Of a DNA stretch of 64,000 bases, positions 42,931 through 51,704 are shown piece after piece (positions within the stretch are counted from its first letter, which is position 1; each line of letters starts with the position of its first letter). A model generated the notes under the pieces. The model did not search any database. It saw nothing but the letters and a program-made list of their open reading frames with translations, and had not been told where the DNA came from. A program made the translations under genes and the position numbers. Source of the stretch: Microbacterium murale (lineage in GTDB: Bacteria > Actinomycetota > Actinomycetes > Actinomycetales > Microbacteriaceae); assembly GCF_030815955.1 (NCBI RefSeq), contig NZ_JAUSXK010000001.1:2294001-2358000 (forward strand). The letters are read 5' to 3'.

Positions 42931-43482
42931 ATGCGCGCGGCTGAGATCCAGGACGACCTTTCCGACATCCTCGTCACAGAGGAGGAGATCAAGGCCAAGC
43001 TCGCTGAGCTCGCCGTCCAAGTGGCGAAGGACTATGAAGGAAAGGACCTTCTTCTCGTCGGTGTCCTGAAAGGCGCAGTCATGGTGATGGCTGATTTCGC
43101 GCGCGAGCTGCCGTTCCACGCTCCGATGGACTGGATGGCCGTCTCCAGCTACGGCTCGAGCACGAAGTCGAGCGGCGTCGTGCAGATCCGCAAGGACCTC
43201 GACACCGACCTGCACGGCAAGCACGTGCTGATCGTCGAGGACATCATCGACTCGGGCCTGACGCTGAGCTGGCTGCTGGAGAACTTCGAGTCCCGCGGCC
43301 CCGAGTCGATCGAGGTGCTGGCGCTGCTGCGCAAGCCGGATGCCGCGAAGGTCGAGATCGACTGCAAGTACGTCGGCTTCGACATCCCGACCGAATTCGT
43401 CGTCGGCTACGGCCTCGACTTCGACGAGCGCTACCGCAATCTGCGCGATGTCGCAGTGCTTGCACCGCACGTCTACTCCTGA
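42931..43482 (+). CDS. hpt: Hypoxanthine (guanine) phosphoribosyltransferase
   Basis: A 183-residue purine salvage enzyme, transferring phosphoribose from PRPP to hypoxanthine or guanine. The PRPP loop VEDIIDSGLTL lies near residue 100, the flexible loop SSYGSSTKSSG near residue 70, and a KYVGFDIPTEFVVGYGLD tail binds the base. TAAAAT at 42919-42924, six bases before the ATG, predicts a leaderless mRNA. It precedes ftsH, a conserved order in actinobacteria. Confidence 0.96.
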   Translation: MRAAEIQDDLSDILVTEEEIKAKLAELAVQVAKDYEGKDLLLVGVLKGAVMVMADFARELPFHAPMDWMAVSSYGSSTKSSGVVQIRKDLDTDLHGKHVLIVEDIIDSGLTLSWLLENFESRGPESIEVLALLRKPDAAKVEIDCKYVGFDIPTEFVVGYGLDFDERYRNLRDVAVLAPHVYS

Positions 43483-43546
43483 CCTGCGTACGCCGTGGGC
43501 GAATCCCAGCGGACCATAAACTACGGCGCGATACGCTGAACGGATC

Positions 43547-45562
43547 ATGGACGTGAAGAAGATCACCCGGAATCCACTGGTTTATGTGGTGCTGATCGGT
43601 GTTTTGCTGTTCGGCGGGTTCCTGCTGATCTCGAACCTCGGCGCCCCCAAGACGATCACCACTCAACAGGGGCTCGACCTGCTGGCCGGCGAGACCGTCA
43701 CCGAGGTGACGAACACCGACGGTGATCAGCGCGTCGACATGACCCTGTCGAAGGCGTTTGAGGACTCCAAGTCAGTGCAGTTCTACTACGTGGACGCACG
43801 CGCCGACGAGGTCGTCAAGGCCATCACGACGGCAGACCCGAAGGACGGCTTCAACGACGTCGTTCCTCGTGCCACCTGGTTCGACGGATTCCTCTCCCTG
43901 CTGCTCCCGCTCGTGCTGCTCGGTCTCCTGTTCTGGTGGCTGCTCTCGTCGATGCAGGGCGGCGGCGGCAAGGTCATGCAGTTCGGCAAGTCCAAGGCCA
44001 AGCTCGTCAACAAGGAATCTCCGACGGTCACGTTCGCTGACGTCGCCGGTGCGGATGAGGCGATCGAGGAACTCGAAGAGATCAAGGAATTCCTGCAGGA
44101 TCCCGCCAAGTTCCAGGCGATCGGCGCCCGCATCCCCAAGGGCGTGCTGCTGTACGGCCCTCCAGGAACAGGCAAGACCCTTCTCGCTCGCGCGGTTGCG
44201 GGCGAAGCGGGCGCCCCGTTCTACTCGATCTCCGGCTCGGACTTCGTCGAGATGTTCGTCGGCGTCGGTGCCTCTCGTGTGCGCGACCTGTTCAATCAGG
44301 CCAAGGAGAACGCCCCTGCCATCATCTTCATCGATGAGATCGATGCAGTCGGCCGCCACCGTGGCGCCGGCATGGGCGGCGGAAACGACGAGCGCGAGCA
44401 GACGCTGAACCAGATGCTCGTCGAGATGGACGGCTTCGACCCGAACGCGAACGTCATCGTGATCGCGGCGACCAACCGTGCCGACATCCTCGACCCCGCA
44501 CTTCTGCGCCCCGGCCGGTTCGACCGGCAGATCGGCATCGACGCCCCTGACCTCAAGGGCCGCCTGCACATCCTGCAGGTGCACGCCAAGGGCAAGCCGC
44601 TCGCGAAGAGCGTCGACCTCGAGGTCGTCGCTCGGAAGACGCCCGGCTTCACGGGCGCCGACCTCGCGAACGTGCTGAACGAGGCTGCTCTGCTCACCGC
44701 GCGCTCGAACGCGCAGCTGGTCGACAACCGTGCCCTCGATGAGGCCATCGACCGCGTCATCGCCGGTCCGCAGCGTCGCACGCGTGTCATGAAGGACCGC
44801 GAGAAGCTCATCACGGCCTATCACGAGGGCGGCCACGCCCTCGCCGCCGCGGCCATGAACTACACCGATCCGGTGACCAAGATCACGATCCTGCCCCGCG
44901 GCAAGGCGCTCGGCTACACGATGGTGATGCCGCTGGATGACAAGTACTCCGTCACGCGGAACGAGCTTCAGGATCAGCTGACGTACGCCATGGGCGGCCG
45001 TGTCGCCGAGGAGCTCGTCTTCCACGACCCCACCACCGGCGCCTCGAACGACATCGAGAAGGCGACGAGCATCGCCCGCAAGATGGTCATCGAATACGGC
45101 ATGACGACCGACCTCGGCCCGGTCAAGCTCGGCACGGAGGGCGGCGAGCCGTTCGCGGGCCGCGACATGGGCCGCGGCCGTGAGTACTCCGAGTCGATCG
45201 CCGAGCGCGTCGACACAGAGGTGCGTGCGCTCATCGAGCAGGCGCACGACGAGGCGTACCAGGTGATCAGCGACAACCGCGACATCCTCGACCGTCTCGC
45301 TCTCGCGCTGCTCGAGCAGGAGACGCTCGATCACAACCAGATCGCCGAGATCTTCACCGAGATCCGCAAGCTCCCCGAGCGGCCGCTGTGGCTTTCGAGC
45401 AACGAGCGTCCGGTGTCGGATCGTCCGCCGATCGAAGTGCCCACGCGCGTGATCCCGGTGGATGCAGCGGCCTCGGTCGACGGGTCTGCAGATGCCACGG
45501 CGCTACGCGGCGCGGCCGGCGGGGCACCCGCATCCGGGCAGGCCCGGCCGGCGACGGCCTGA
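43547..45562 (+). CDS. ftsH: ATP-dependent zinc metalloprotease FtsH
   Basis: A 671-residue membrane-bound AAA protease that degrades misfolded membrane proteins and some regulators. Transmembrane helices lie near residues 12-30 and 110-130. The AAA domain has Walker A GPPGTGKT, Walker B IIFIDEID, and the second region of homology ([20 protein letters not shown]). The zinc motif is HEGGH, and DLGPVK with further acidic residues follows it. The Pro/Ala-rich C-terminal tail is normal for actinobacteria. folE follows after two bases, so the folate genes are probably co-transcribed with ftsH. Confidence 0.97.
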   Translation: MDVKKITRNPLVYVVLIGVLLFGGFLLISNLGAPKTITTQQGLDLLAGETVTEVTNTDGDQRVDMTLSKAFEDSKSVQFYYVDARADEVVKAITTADPKDGFNDVVPRATWFDGFLSLLLPLVLLGLLFWWLLSSMQGGGGKVMQFGKSKAKLVNKESPTVTFADVAGADEAIEELEEIKEFLQDPAKFQAIGARIPKGVLLYGPPGTGKTLLARAVAGEAGAPFYSISGSDFVEMFVGVGASRVRDLFNQAKENAPAIIFIDEIDAVGRHRGAGMGGGNDEREQTLNQMLVEMDGFDPNANVIVIAATNRADILDPALLRPGRFDRQIGIDAPDLKGRLHILQVHAKGKPLAKSVDLEVVARKTPGFTGADLANVLNEAALLTARSNAQLVDNRALDEAIDRVIAGPQRRTRVMKDREKLITAYHEGGHALAAAAMNYTDPVTKITILPRGKALGYTMVMPLDDKYSVTRNELQDQLTYAMGGRVAEELVFHDPTTGASNDIEKATSIARKMVIEYGMTTDLGPVKLGTEGGEPFAGRDMGRGREYSESIAERVDTEVRALIEQAHDEAYQVISDNRDILDRLALALLEQETLDHNQIAEIFTEIRKLPERPLWLSSNERPVSDRPPIEVPTRVIPVDAAASVDGSADATALRGAAGGAPASGQARPATA

Positions 45563-45564
45563 TC

Positions 45565-46164
45565 GTGGCCGTCGACGGAGCGAGGGTCGAGCGGCTGACC
45601 CGCGAGCTCCTCGAGGCGATCGGCGAAGACCCCGAGCGCCCTGGACTCAGGCAGACTCCGGCCCGAATGGCCGAACTGTACGCCGAGTTCTTCGCCGGCG
45701 TCGGTGAGGATGCCGCGGCACCTCTTGCCCGCACCATCAGCGTCGCCCGGGGGCCCGCGCCCGAGACCCTGCCGTCCGGCGCGGTGCTTCTGCGCGACAT
45801 CCGCTTCCGCTCCGTCTGCGAGCATCATCTTCTGCCGTTCGCCGGTCACGCGCATATCGCGTACCTTCCGGGTGAGCAGGTCGTCGGACTCGGTGCGCTG
45901 GTGCGCGTGGTCGAGATACTCGCCGCCCGCCCGCAGGTGCAGGAACGCCTCGGCGAGCAGATCGCCGACACCATCGCAGAGCACCTCGACACGCGTGGCG
46001 TGCTCGTCGTGCTCGATGCGGCCCACGGCTGCGTCACGATGCGCGGTGGACGTCAGAGCGAAGCATCCACGCTGACGATCGCTGCTCGCGGCGAGTACAG
46101 TGAGCCGGTGGCGCGACAGGAGATCATCGCGCTGATCGGTGCCGGCGGCGAGGGTCGACGATGA
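45565..46164 (+). CDS. folE: GTP cyclohydrolase I
   Basis: A 199-residue enzyme converting GTP to 7,8-dihydroneopterin triphosphate, the first step of folate synthesis. The zinc-site motif SVCEHHLLPF, the GLGALVRVVEILAARPQVQERL helix and the C-terminal HGCVTMRG cysteine are present. The GTG start is two bases after the ftsH stop. The open frame further upstream is only a shadow of ftsH. Its stop overlaps the folP start by four bases. Confidence 0.96.
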   Translation: MAVDGARVERLTRELLEAIGEDPERPGLRQTPARMAELYAEFFAGVGEDAAAPLARTISVARGPAPETLPSGAVLLRDIRFRSVCEHHLLPFAGHAHIAYLPGEQVVGLGALVRVVEILAARPQVQERLGEQIADTIAEHLDTRGVLVVLDAAHGCVTMRGGRQSEASTLTIAARGEYSEPVARQEIIALIGAGGEGRR

Positions 46165-46985
46165 CCGGAATCTGGGGCATCGTCAACGTCACACCGGACT
46201 CGTTCAGCGACGGTGGCCGCTATATGGATCCTGAGCACGCCATCGCGCACGGGCTCACGCTGCGCGATGCCGGCGCCGCCGTGCTCGACGTCGGCGGCGA
46301 GTCCACCCGGCCCGGAGCCGAGCGCGTCGATGCGGCAGTGGAGCAGCAGCGAGTGATCCCGGTGATTCAGGGGTTCGCCGCTCACGGCATCACGGTGAGC
46401 ATCGACACGCTCAATGCATCGACGGCGTCGGCCGCCGTGCGCGCCGGCGCGCGCATCGTGAACGACGTGTCCGGTGGCCTGGCAGACCCCGAGATGTTCA
46501 GCGCCGTCGCCGAATCCTCGGCCGACTTCGCCATCGGTCACTGGCGAGGTCCGTCAGACGACATGTACGCGCGTGCCGAGTACCGCCGGGCATCGCGCGA
46601 GGTGGCCGGTGAGTTGCGCGACCGCGTCGGCGAGGCGGCGTCAGCAGGTATCGCGCCGGCCCGGCTGATAGTCGACCCGGGGATCGGCTTCGCCAAGGCC
46701 GGGGTACAGAACTGGGATGTGCTGCGCGGCCTCGGCGACATCACCGCTCTCGGTCACCGCGTGCTGATCGGCACGTCACGCAAGCGCTTCCTGGTCGAAT
46801 CTCTTCGACAGCACGCGACCTCCTCGACGGGCGGCGCGACCGATGAGATCGATGAGTCGCGGCGCGACCTCGCCACTGCCGTGACCAGTGCGCTCGCGGT
46901 CCGGCACGGTGTCTGGGCGGTGCGCGTGCACAACGTCGCCGCGACCCGCGACGCCCTCGCGATCGCACACGCCTGGGAGGGATGA
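46161..46985 (+). CDS. folP: Dihydropteroate synthase
   Basis: A 274-residue TIM-barrel enzyme joining para-aminobenzoate to dihydropterin pyrophosphate, and the sulfonamide target. Diagnostic motifs: GIVNVTPDSFSDGG at the N-terminus, VGGESTRPGA, and DPGIGFAKAGVQN with the pterin-binding segment. It overlaps folE upstream and folB downstream by four bases each, so the operon is translationally coupled. Confidence 0.97.
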   Translation: MTGIWGIVNVTPDSFSDGGRYMDPEHAIAHGLTLRDAGAAVLDVGGESTRPGAERVDAAVEQQRVIPVIQGFAAHGITVSIDTLNASTASAAVRAGARIVNDVSGGLADPEMFSAVAESSADFAIGHWRGPSDDMYARAEYRRASREVAGELRDRVGEAASAGIAPARLIVDPGIGFAKAGVQNWDVLRGLGDITALGHRVLIGTSRKRFLVESLRQHATSSTGGATDEIDESRRDLATAVTSALAVRHGVWAVRVHNVAATRDALAIAHAWEG

Positions 46986-47368
46986 CCATGCCGATCCTGG
47001 ACCAGATCCGGCTCACCGGACTCACCGTGTTCGGACGCCACGGCGTCTTCGAACACGAGCGCGAGAACGGTCAGGAGTTCGTGATCGACCTGCGTCTGCG
47101 CCTCGAGCTGGCGGCTGCGGCGGCATCCGACGACGTGGTCGACACCGTTCACTACGGCGAGCTGGCCGAGAAAGTCGCCGCCGTCGTGGCCGGAGAGCCT
47201 GTCAATCTCATTGAGACCCTCGCCGAACGGATCGCCGATGTCGTGCTCGCTGATACTCGGGTGAGGCAGGCCGACATCACCGTCCACAAGCCGCATGCAC
47301 CCATACCGCTGACGTTCTCCGACGTGTCGGTCACGATCAGCCGCCCCAGGAAGGACGCGCCGCAATGA
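46982..47368 (+). CDS. folB: Dihydroneopterin aldolase
   Basis: A 128-residue enzyme that cleaves dihydroneopterin to hydroxymethyl-dihydropterin and glycolaldehyde. The signature LTVFGRHGVFEHERENGQEFVIDL, the DTVHYGEL motif and the LIETLAERIAD helix are present. A second ATG two codons on (46988) could also start it. It overlaps folP and folK by ATGA junctions. Confidence 0.96.
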   Translation: MTMPILDQIRLTGLTVFGRHGVFEHERENGQEFVIDLRLRLELAAAAASDDVVDTVHYGELAEKVAAVVAGEPVNLIETLAERIADVVLADTRVRQADITVHKPHAPIPLTFSDVSVTISRPRKDAPQ

Positions 47369-47916
47369 TCCGCAAACCACCGCCGACGCGGCCAGACCCG
47401 CGCCCCGGCCGCGATGCTGCGACGGCGGTCGTCGCCCTCGGCGCGAATCTCGGCGACCGGCGCGAGACGATCCAGCGCGCCGTGGAACGCATCGCGCGAC
47501 TCCCGCTCGTGGACGATGTGCGGTTGTCCGAGCTGTACGAGACCGTCGCGTTGCGCCTGGACGGCCCGGATCCTGATGCCCCCGGCTATGTCAATGCCGT
47601 CGCAATCGTCTCCACCCGCCTGGCACCAGAGGTGCTGCTGGGCATGCTGCATGCGATCGAGGAGGAGCACGGCCGCGAGCGTCGCGAACGCTGGGGAGAC
47701 CGCACGCTCGACCTCGATCTGATCACCTATGGCGATGTCGTCTCCGATGACCCTCACCTGCTGCTGCCGCATCCGCGTGCTGCGGAGAGGCTGTTCGTGC
47801 TCGATCCATGGCTCAGTATCGACCCCCAGGGTGAGATCCCAGGGCGCGGCCGGATCGCCGACCTCGCGGCCGCTCTCCGATCTGAACCGACGGATGACGG
47901 CGCGGAGCGCGGATGA
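47365..47916 (+). CDS. folK: 2-amino-4-hydroxy-6-hydroxymethyldihydropteridine pyrophosphokinase
   Basis: A 183-residue kinase that transfers pyrophosphate from ATP to the pterin formed by FolB, making the FolP substrate. VVALGANLGDRRETIQRA, the RWGDRTLDLDLITYGD metal and ATP site, and PHPRAAERLFVLDPW are all present. The stop overlaps the DUF3180 gene start by four bases. Confidence 0.96.
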   Translation: MIRKPPPTRPDPRPGRDAATAVVALGANLGDRRETIQRAVERIARLPLVDDVRLSELYETVALRLDGPDPDAPGYVNAVAIVSTRLAPEVLLGMLHAIEEEHGRERRERWGDRTLDLDLITYGDVVSDDPHLLLPHPRAAERLFVLDPWLSIDPQGEIPGRGRIADLAAALRSEPTDDGAERG

Positions 47917-48401
47917 AGCGCACCACGGCTCCGATCCTCATCCTCCTCGCCCTGGTCGGCGGTGGAGCGGGCTATCTCATCGATCATCTGCTGACAGTGT
48001 CCGGGCGGTCGACATTCGCTCCATCGGGATTCCTGCCGGTGCTGCTCCTGCTCCTCGCAGTCGCTGTTCTCGCCATCGCATGGCCCGTTCGGCGCAGCGT
48101 GCGCGGCAAGTCCCGGGGGCGCATCGACCCGTTCCGTGCACTGCGCGCCGCGACGCTCGCCAGGGCCTCGAGCCTGCTCGGCGCCATCATGACCGGATTC
48201 GGGGGAGGGCTCCTGACCTTCCTCCTGTCGCGTCCCGTTGATCCCCAGGTAGGGTCGATTGTGGCGATGGTCGCTCTCATGGCGAGCTCGCTCGTTCTCG
48301 TGATCGCGGCTCTCGTCGCCGAACAGTTCTGCACCCTGCCGAAGGATCCTGATGACCGACAGCCAGACGACCCCTCCGCCGGAGCCGACGCCGGGCGCTG
48401 A
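47913..48401 (+). CDS. DUF3180 family membrane protein
   Basis: A 162-residue membrane protein with four predicted helices and a hydrophilic Asp/Pro-rich tail. Helix-loop content (an LRAATLARASSLLGAI segment before helix 3) and position directly after folK match DUF3180, an actinobacterial family of unknown function. Its 3' end overlaps the start of the next gene by about 50 bases. Confidence 0.85.
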   Translation: MKRTTAPILILLALVGGGAGYLIDHLLTVSGRSTFAPSGFLPVLLLLLAVAVLAIAWPVRRSVRGKSRGRIDPFRALRAATLARASSLLGAIMTGFGGGLLTFLLSRPVDPQVGSIVAMVALMASSLVLVIAALVAEQFCTLPKDPDDRQPDDPSAGADAGR

Positions 48402-49155
48402 GCCGACGCCTCCGCACCAGGTGCCGAACATTCCGCCAGCTCCGCCGGCACCCCCGGTGCCCGCGTCCGCGCCGCAGAACCCTGGGCCCGCCGCGTATCC
48501 TGCGACCGCAGCCCCGCAGGCGAATCCGCCTGTGACGCCTGCCGCTGCACCTGCCGCTGCACCTGCGGCGTTCCCTGCTGCGCCGATGGCACCCGCCGCC
48601 CCGCCGGCCTCTCCCCTCATCACGCCCCCGGTGCTCGACGAGGGCACCTACGAGAAGCTGAGAGAGCCTCGAGGCGCAGGTCGCATCGACCTCGACGGGA
48701 AATGGCATCAGATCTCGCCGCGCTACGTGGTGTCGCAGTTCCTGCAGAACGGCATCTTCCTCGCGGTCGTCGTCGCCGTGGCGCTCATCGTCGGCCTCGT
48801 TTTCCACCAGAACTGGGTCTGGATTCCGGCAGGATTCCTCACGCTCATCACCGTCATCACGCTGGTGATCCTCCCGCGTCAGGCGAAGGCGATCGGTTTC
48901 ATGCTGCGCGCCGACGACATCGTGTTCCGCAAGGGCATCCTCTGGCAGCGCATCATCGCCGTGCCGTACGGACGCATGCAGCTCGTCGACATCACGCACG
49001 GGCCGCTGGATCGCGCCTTCGGGGTCTCCCAGCTCAAGATGGTCACCGCTGCCGCGACGACCGGCGTGCAGATCCCAGGGCTCACCCAGGCGGCCGCTGA
49101 AGCACTGCGCGACACTCTCATCGAGGTCGCCGAGACCCGGCGGACCGGCCTGTGA
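48352..49155 (+). CDS. Membrane PH-domain (bPH2, YdbS-like) protein
   Basis: A 267-residue protein. The first 95 residues are a Pro/Ala-rich, probably disordered cytosolic tail. Two transmembrane helices follow (about residues 137-185), then a bacterial PH domain (LRADDIVFRKGILWQRIIAVPYGRMQLVDITHGPLDRAFG). The family is paired with YdbT-type multi-PH proteins, as here. The start lies inside the DUF3180 gene, with GAAGGA upstream. Role unknown; links to envelope or lipid organisation are inferred. Confidence 0.85.
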   Translation: MTDSQTTPPPEPTPGAEPTPPHQVPNIPPAPPAPPVPASAPQNPGPAAYPATAAPQANPPVTPAAAPAAAPAAFPAAPMAPAAPPASPLITPPVLDEGTYEKLREPRGAGRIDLDGKWHQISPRYVVSQFLQNGIFLAVVVAVALIVGLVFHQNWVWIPAGFLTLITVITLVILPRQAKAIGFMLRADDIVFRKGILWQRIIAVPYGRMQLVDITHGPLDRAFGVSQLKMVTAAATTGVQIPGLTQAAAEALRDTLIEVAETRRTGL

Positions 49156-50864
49156 GCACGCCTCAGAATCCGGATCCCTACGCGGCGCAGCCGCCACTGC
49201 CTCCCGTGCCGACTGCACCTGCGGGCAGTGAATCGCTCGCTGACGGAGAATGGCACCGACTGCACCCGCTGACCCCGCTGTTCAAGGGCGGACTGGTGCT
49301 CATCATCGTCGCCGGCGTCGTGCTGAACAACTTCCGCGACCGGATCATCTACTGGGCCATCGGTCTGTTCGCGCCGGAAGAAGCCCATGTCGGCGACTAC
49401 TCCGGCGGCGATCCAGTGGACTGGGTGCTGGAGAACAACCTCATCCTCATCGCGCTTCTCGTCGTTCTGGGTGCGCTGATCGTGCTGATCGTGGGGTTCT
49501 GGCTGGTCTGGCGGTTCCAGGAGTTCCGCATCTCCGACGAGCATGTCGAAGTGCGCAAGGGCATCGTCTTCCGCTCTCAGCGGCGGGCACCGCTGGATCG
49601 TGTGCAGGGCGTCAACCTCACAAGGCCATTCCCGGCGCGGTTGATCGGGATGGCCAAGCTCGAGGTGGTCGGCGCGGGCACCGATGCGAATGTGCCGCTT
49701 GAGTATCTCTCGACGACCAAAGCCGAGACCGTGCGATCGGACATCCTCCGTCTCGCGTCCGGCGCCAGGGCGGCACGAGAGGCCAGACAGCGTGGCGGTT
49801 CGCCTCAGAGCGCGGCCCCCGCCGCCGGCGCGACATCGATCCGTTCCCAACTCATCGGATCGATGAACGGCGGAGTGAACGATCTGATCGGCGGCGTCGA
49901 CCTCAGCGACGTCGCACCGGAGAGCGTCGTCAAGATCCCGACCGGACGACTCGTCGGATCCCAGGTGCTCGCCGGCGTGCTGTGGCTCGCTTTCTTCATC
50001 CTCATCTTCGGCGTGACGCTCGCCTTCGTCATCCCCGCCATCCTCGCCGACGACGATCCCGACGCGTGGATCGGAGTCGTCGGCATCACACTCGGGTTGG
50101 GGGTTCCGTTCGTCATCGCCGCGTTCGCCATCGTCTGGGCGCAGATCTCCCGGTCGCTGAGGTACTCCATCGCGCCGACGCCGGACGGCGTGCGCATCAC
50201 GTTCGGTCTGTTCACCACTGTCACCGAGACGATCCCCCCAGGACGCATCTTCGCCGTCGAGGTGACGCAGTCGATCCTGTGGCGACCGTTCGGCTGGTGG
50301 ACCATCAAGATCAACCGCATGAGCGGCAAGAGCGTGTCGCAGCAGCAGTCCAGCACCGCACAGCAGTTCAACATCGTGCTCCCGGTGGGCACGCGCGCAG
50401 ACGTCGAGCGCGTTCTCGCGCTGGTCCTTCCCGACATGCCTGAGGAGGATCGCCCTCTCGTCTGGGAGCACGGGATCTTCGGTCCGCAGGCTGGTGACCC
50501 GTATCACGTGCTGCAGAAGCGCGGGTGGTGGCGTCGGCCGTTCTCGTGGAAGCGGCACGGCTTCGCCGTCACCGACTTCGCCGTCATCATGCGCCGCGGC
50601 AACTTCTGGCGCAAGCTCGCGGTGTTCCCGCTGGCCCGTCTGCAGGGCGTCTCGGCGGCGCAGGGGCCGATCGATCGGGCGCAGCGCGTCGCCATACTCA
50701 AGGCGCACAGTGTCACCGGGCCCGTTCTCGGCGACGTCGTCGGCATCGAAAGTGTCGATCTGACGGCGGCAGTGGATGACATCTCACGCCGCGCAGCGGC
50801 TGCCGCAGGCCGCGATCAGACTCATCGCTGGGCTCAGGATGCTGTGCACGAGAGGTCTGCATGA
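49152..50864 (+). CDS. Multi-PH-domain membrane protein (YdbT-like)
   Basis: A 570-residue membrane protein with two pairs of transmembrane helices (about 45-115 and 265-330) and three bacterial PH segments. The first holds RISDEHVEVRKGIVFRSQRR and the second YSIAPTPDGVRITFGLF. The third starts at FAVTDFAVIMRRGNFWRK. This is the YdbT partner architecture to the preceding YdbS-like protein. The GTG start overlaps the previous stop by four bases, and its own stop overlaps the DUF2520 gene. Confidence 0.86.
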   Translation: MSTPQNPDPYAAQPPLPPVPTAPAGSESLADGEWHRLHPLTPLFKGGLVLIIVAGVVLNNFRDRIIYWAIGLFAPEEAHVGDYSGGDPVDWVLENNLILIALLVVLGALIVLIVGFWLVWRFQEFRISDEHVEVRKGIVFRSQRRAPLDRVQGVNLTRPFPARLIGMAKLEVVGAGTDANVPLEYLSTTKAETVRSDILRLASGARAAREARQRGGSPQSAAPAAGATSIRSQLIGSMNGGVNDLIGGVDLSDVAPESVVKIPTGRLVGSQVLAGVLWLAFFILIFGVTLAFVIPAILADDDPDAWIGVVGITLGLGVPFVIAAFAIVWAQISRSLRYSIAPTPDGVRITFGLFTTVTETIPPGRIFAVEVTQSILWRPFGWWTIKINRMSGKSVSQQQSSTAQQFNIVLPVGTRADVERVLALVLPDMPEEDRPLVWEHGIFGPQAGDPYHVLQKRGWWRRPFSWKRHGFAVTDFAVIMRRGNFWRKLAVFPLARLQGVSAAQGPIDRAQRVAILKAHSVTGPVLGDVVGIESVDLTAAVDDISRRAAAAAGRDQTHRWAQDAVHERSA

Positions 50865-51550
50865 ACCGTGACGGACGACTCGGCGTCGGCATCATCGGCG
50901 CCGGACGGGTCGGACCGGTGGTAGGCGCTGCGCTCGCAGGTGCAGGACACGCCATCACCGGCATCACGAGCGGCTCGGACGATGACCGTGTCGCCGGTGT
51001 GCTGCCCCAGGTGCCTGTGCTCGACGCCGCCGAGGTGCTCCGTCGCAGCGAGCTGGTGATCCTGGCGGTGCCGCACGATGAGCTTCCGGGGCTGGTCAGC
51101 GGCCTGTCGGAGCTGGGCGCCTGGCAATCGGGTCAACTCGTGCTGCACACGGATCCTGCCTACGGCATCGGTGTGCTGGAGCCGGCGCAACGTGCGGGTG
51201 CTATCCCGCTGGCGGTGCATCCGGCGATCTCGTTCACCGGCACGTCGATCGATCTGCGGCAGCTTCAGGCTGGTTTCGCCGCAGTCACAGCACCCGCAGC
51301 GGTGCTGCCCATCGCGCAGGCCCTCGCGGTCGAGCTGGGCTGCGAGCCGATCGTCATCGGCGAAGACGACCGCGCGGCCTACGCGGAGGCGATCGCCACG
51401 GCATCCGAATTCTCCCGGGCGATCATCGGGCAATCGACCTCGTTGCTGCGCGGCATCGGCGTGGAGAACCCGGGCGGGTACCTCTCCGCGCTCGTGCAGT
51501 CGACCGTCGAGCGCGCTCTGCGCGAAGCATCCGATCCGCCCGTCATCTGA
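50861..51550 (+). CDS. Rossmann-like/DUF2520 domain oxidoreductase-fold protein
   Basis: A 229-residue protein with an N-terminal NAD(P)-binding fold (VGIIGAGRVGPVVGAALAGAGH) and a DUF2520 C-terminal domain (HPAISFTGT...). In many actinobacteria a gene of this kind stands between the folate genes and panC. Here no panC follows; a terminator does. Its reaction is unknown. Confidence 0.85.
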   Translation: MNRDGRLGVGIIGAGRVGPVVGAALAGAGHAITGITSGSDDDRVAGVLPQVPVLDAAEVLRRSELVILAVPHDELPGLVSGLSELGAWQSGQLVLHTDPAYGIGVLEPAQRAGAIPLAVHPAISFTGTSIDLRQLQAGFAAVTAPAAVLPIAQALAVELGCEPIVIGEDDRAAYAEAIATASEFSRAIIGQSTSLLRGIGVENPGGYLSALVQSTVERALREASDPPVI

Positions 51551-51623
51551 CAGACCCAGCCGTTCGACACCGCGCACGTTGGGAGAACAGAGACGAGTCG
51601 GTGTGTCTTCGGCGCGTCGGAGG

Positions 51624-51660
51624 CGGACCGTCCGGCGACACGCCAGGCGGTCCGGGTTTT
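51624..51660 (+). terminator. Rho-independent terminator of the ftsH-fol operon
   Basis: CGGACCG at 51624-51630 pairs with CGGTCCG at 51648-51654, with a smaller GGC/GCC pairing inside the loop, and GG plus TTTT follows. It lies about 75 bases after the DUF2520 stop and should end the long plus-strand operon before the convergent DUF2207 gene. Confidence 0.78.
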
Positions 51661-51704
51661 CCGGGGTCAGGCGTGTCCAGAGCCGAACGCGCCCGAGCCG
51701 TGCG

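Noticed and set aside
43772..45334. 520-residue open frame antisense to ftsH
   Set aside because: A shadow of a highly conserved gene; composition is Arg/Val/Asp-biased as expected for an antisense frame.
48879..50708. 609-residue minus-strand frame opposite the PH-domain genes
   Set aside because: Antisense shadow; the plus-strand genes overlap by four bases in a coupled operon and show real domains.
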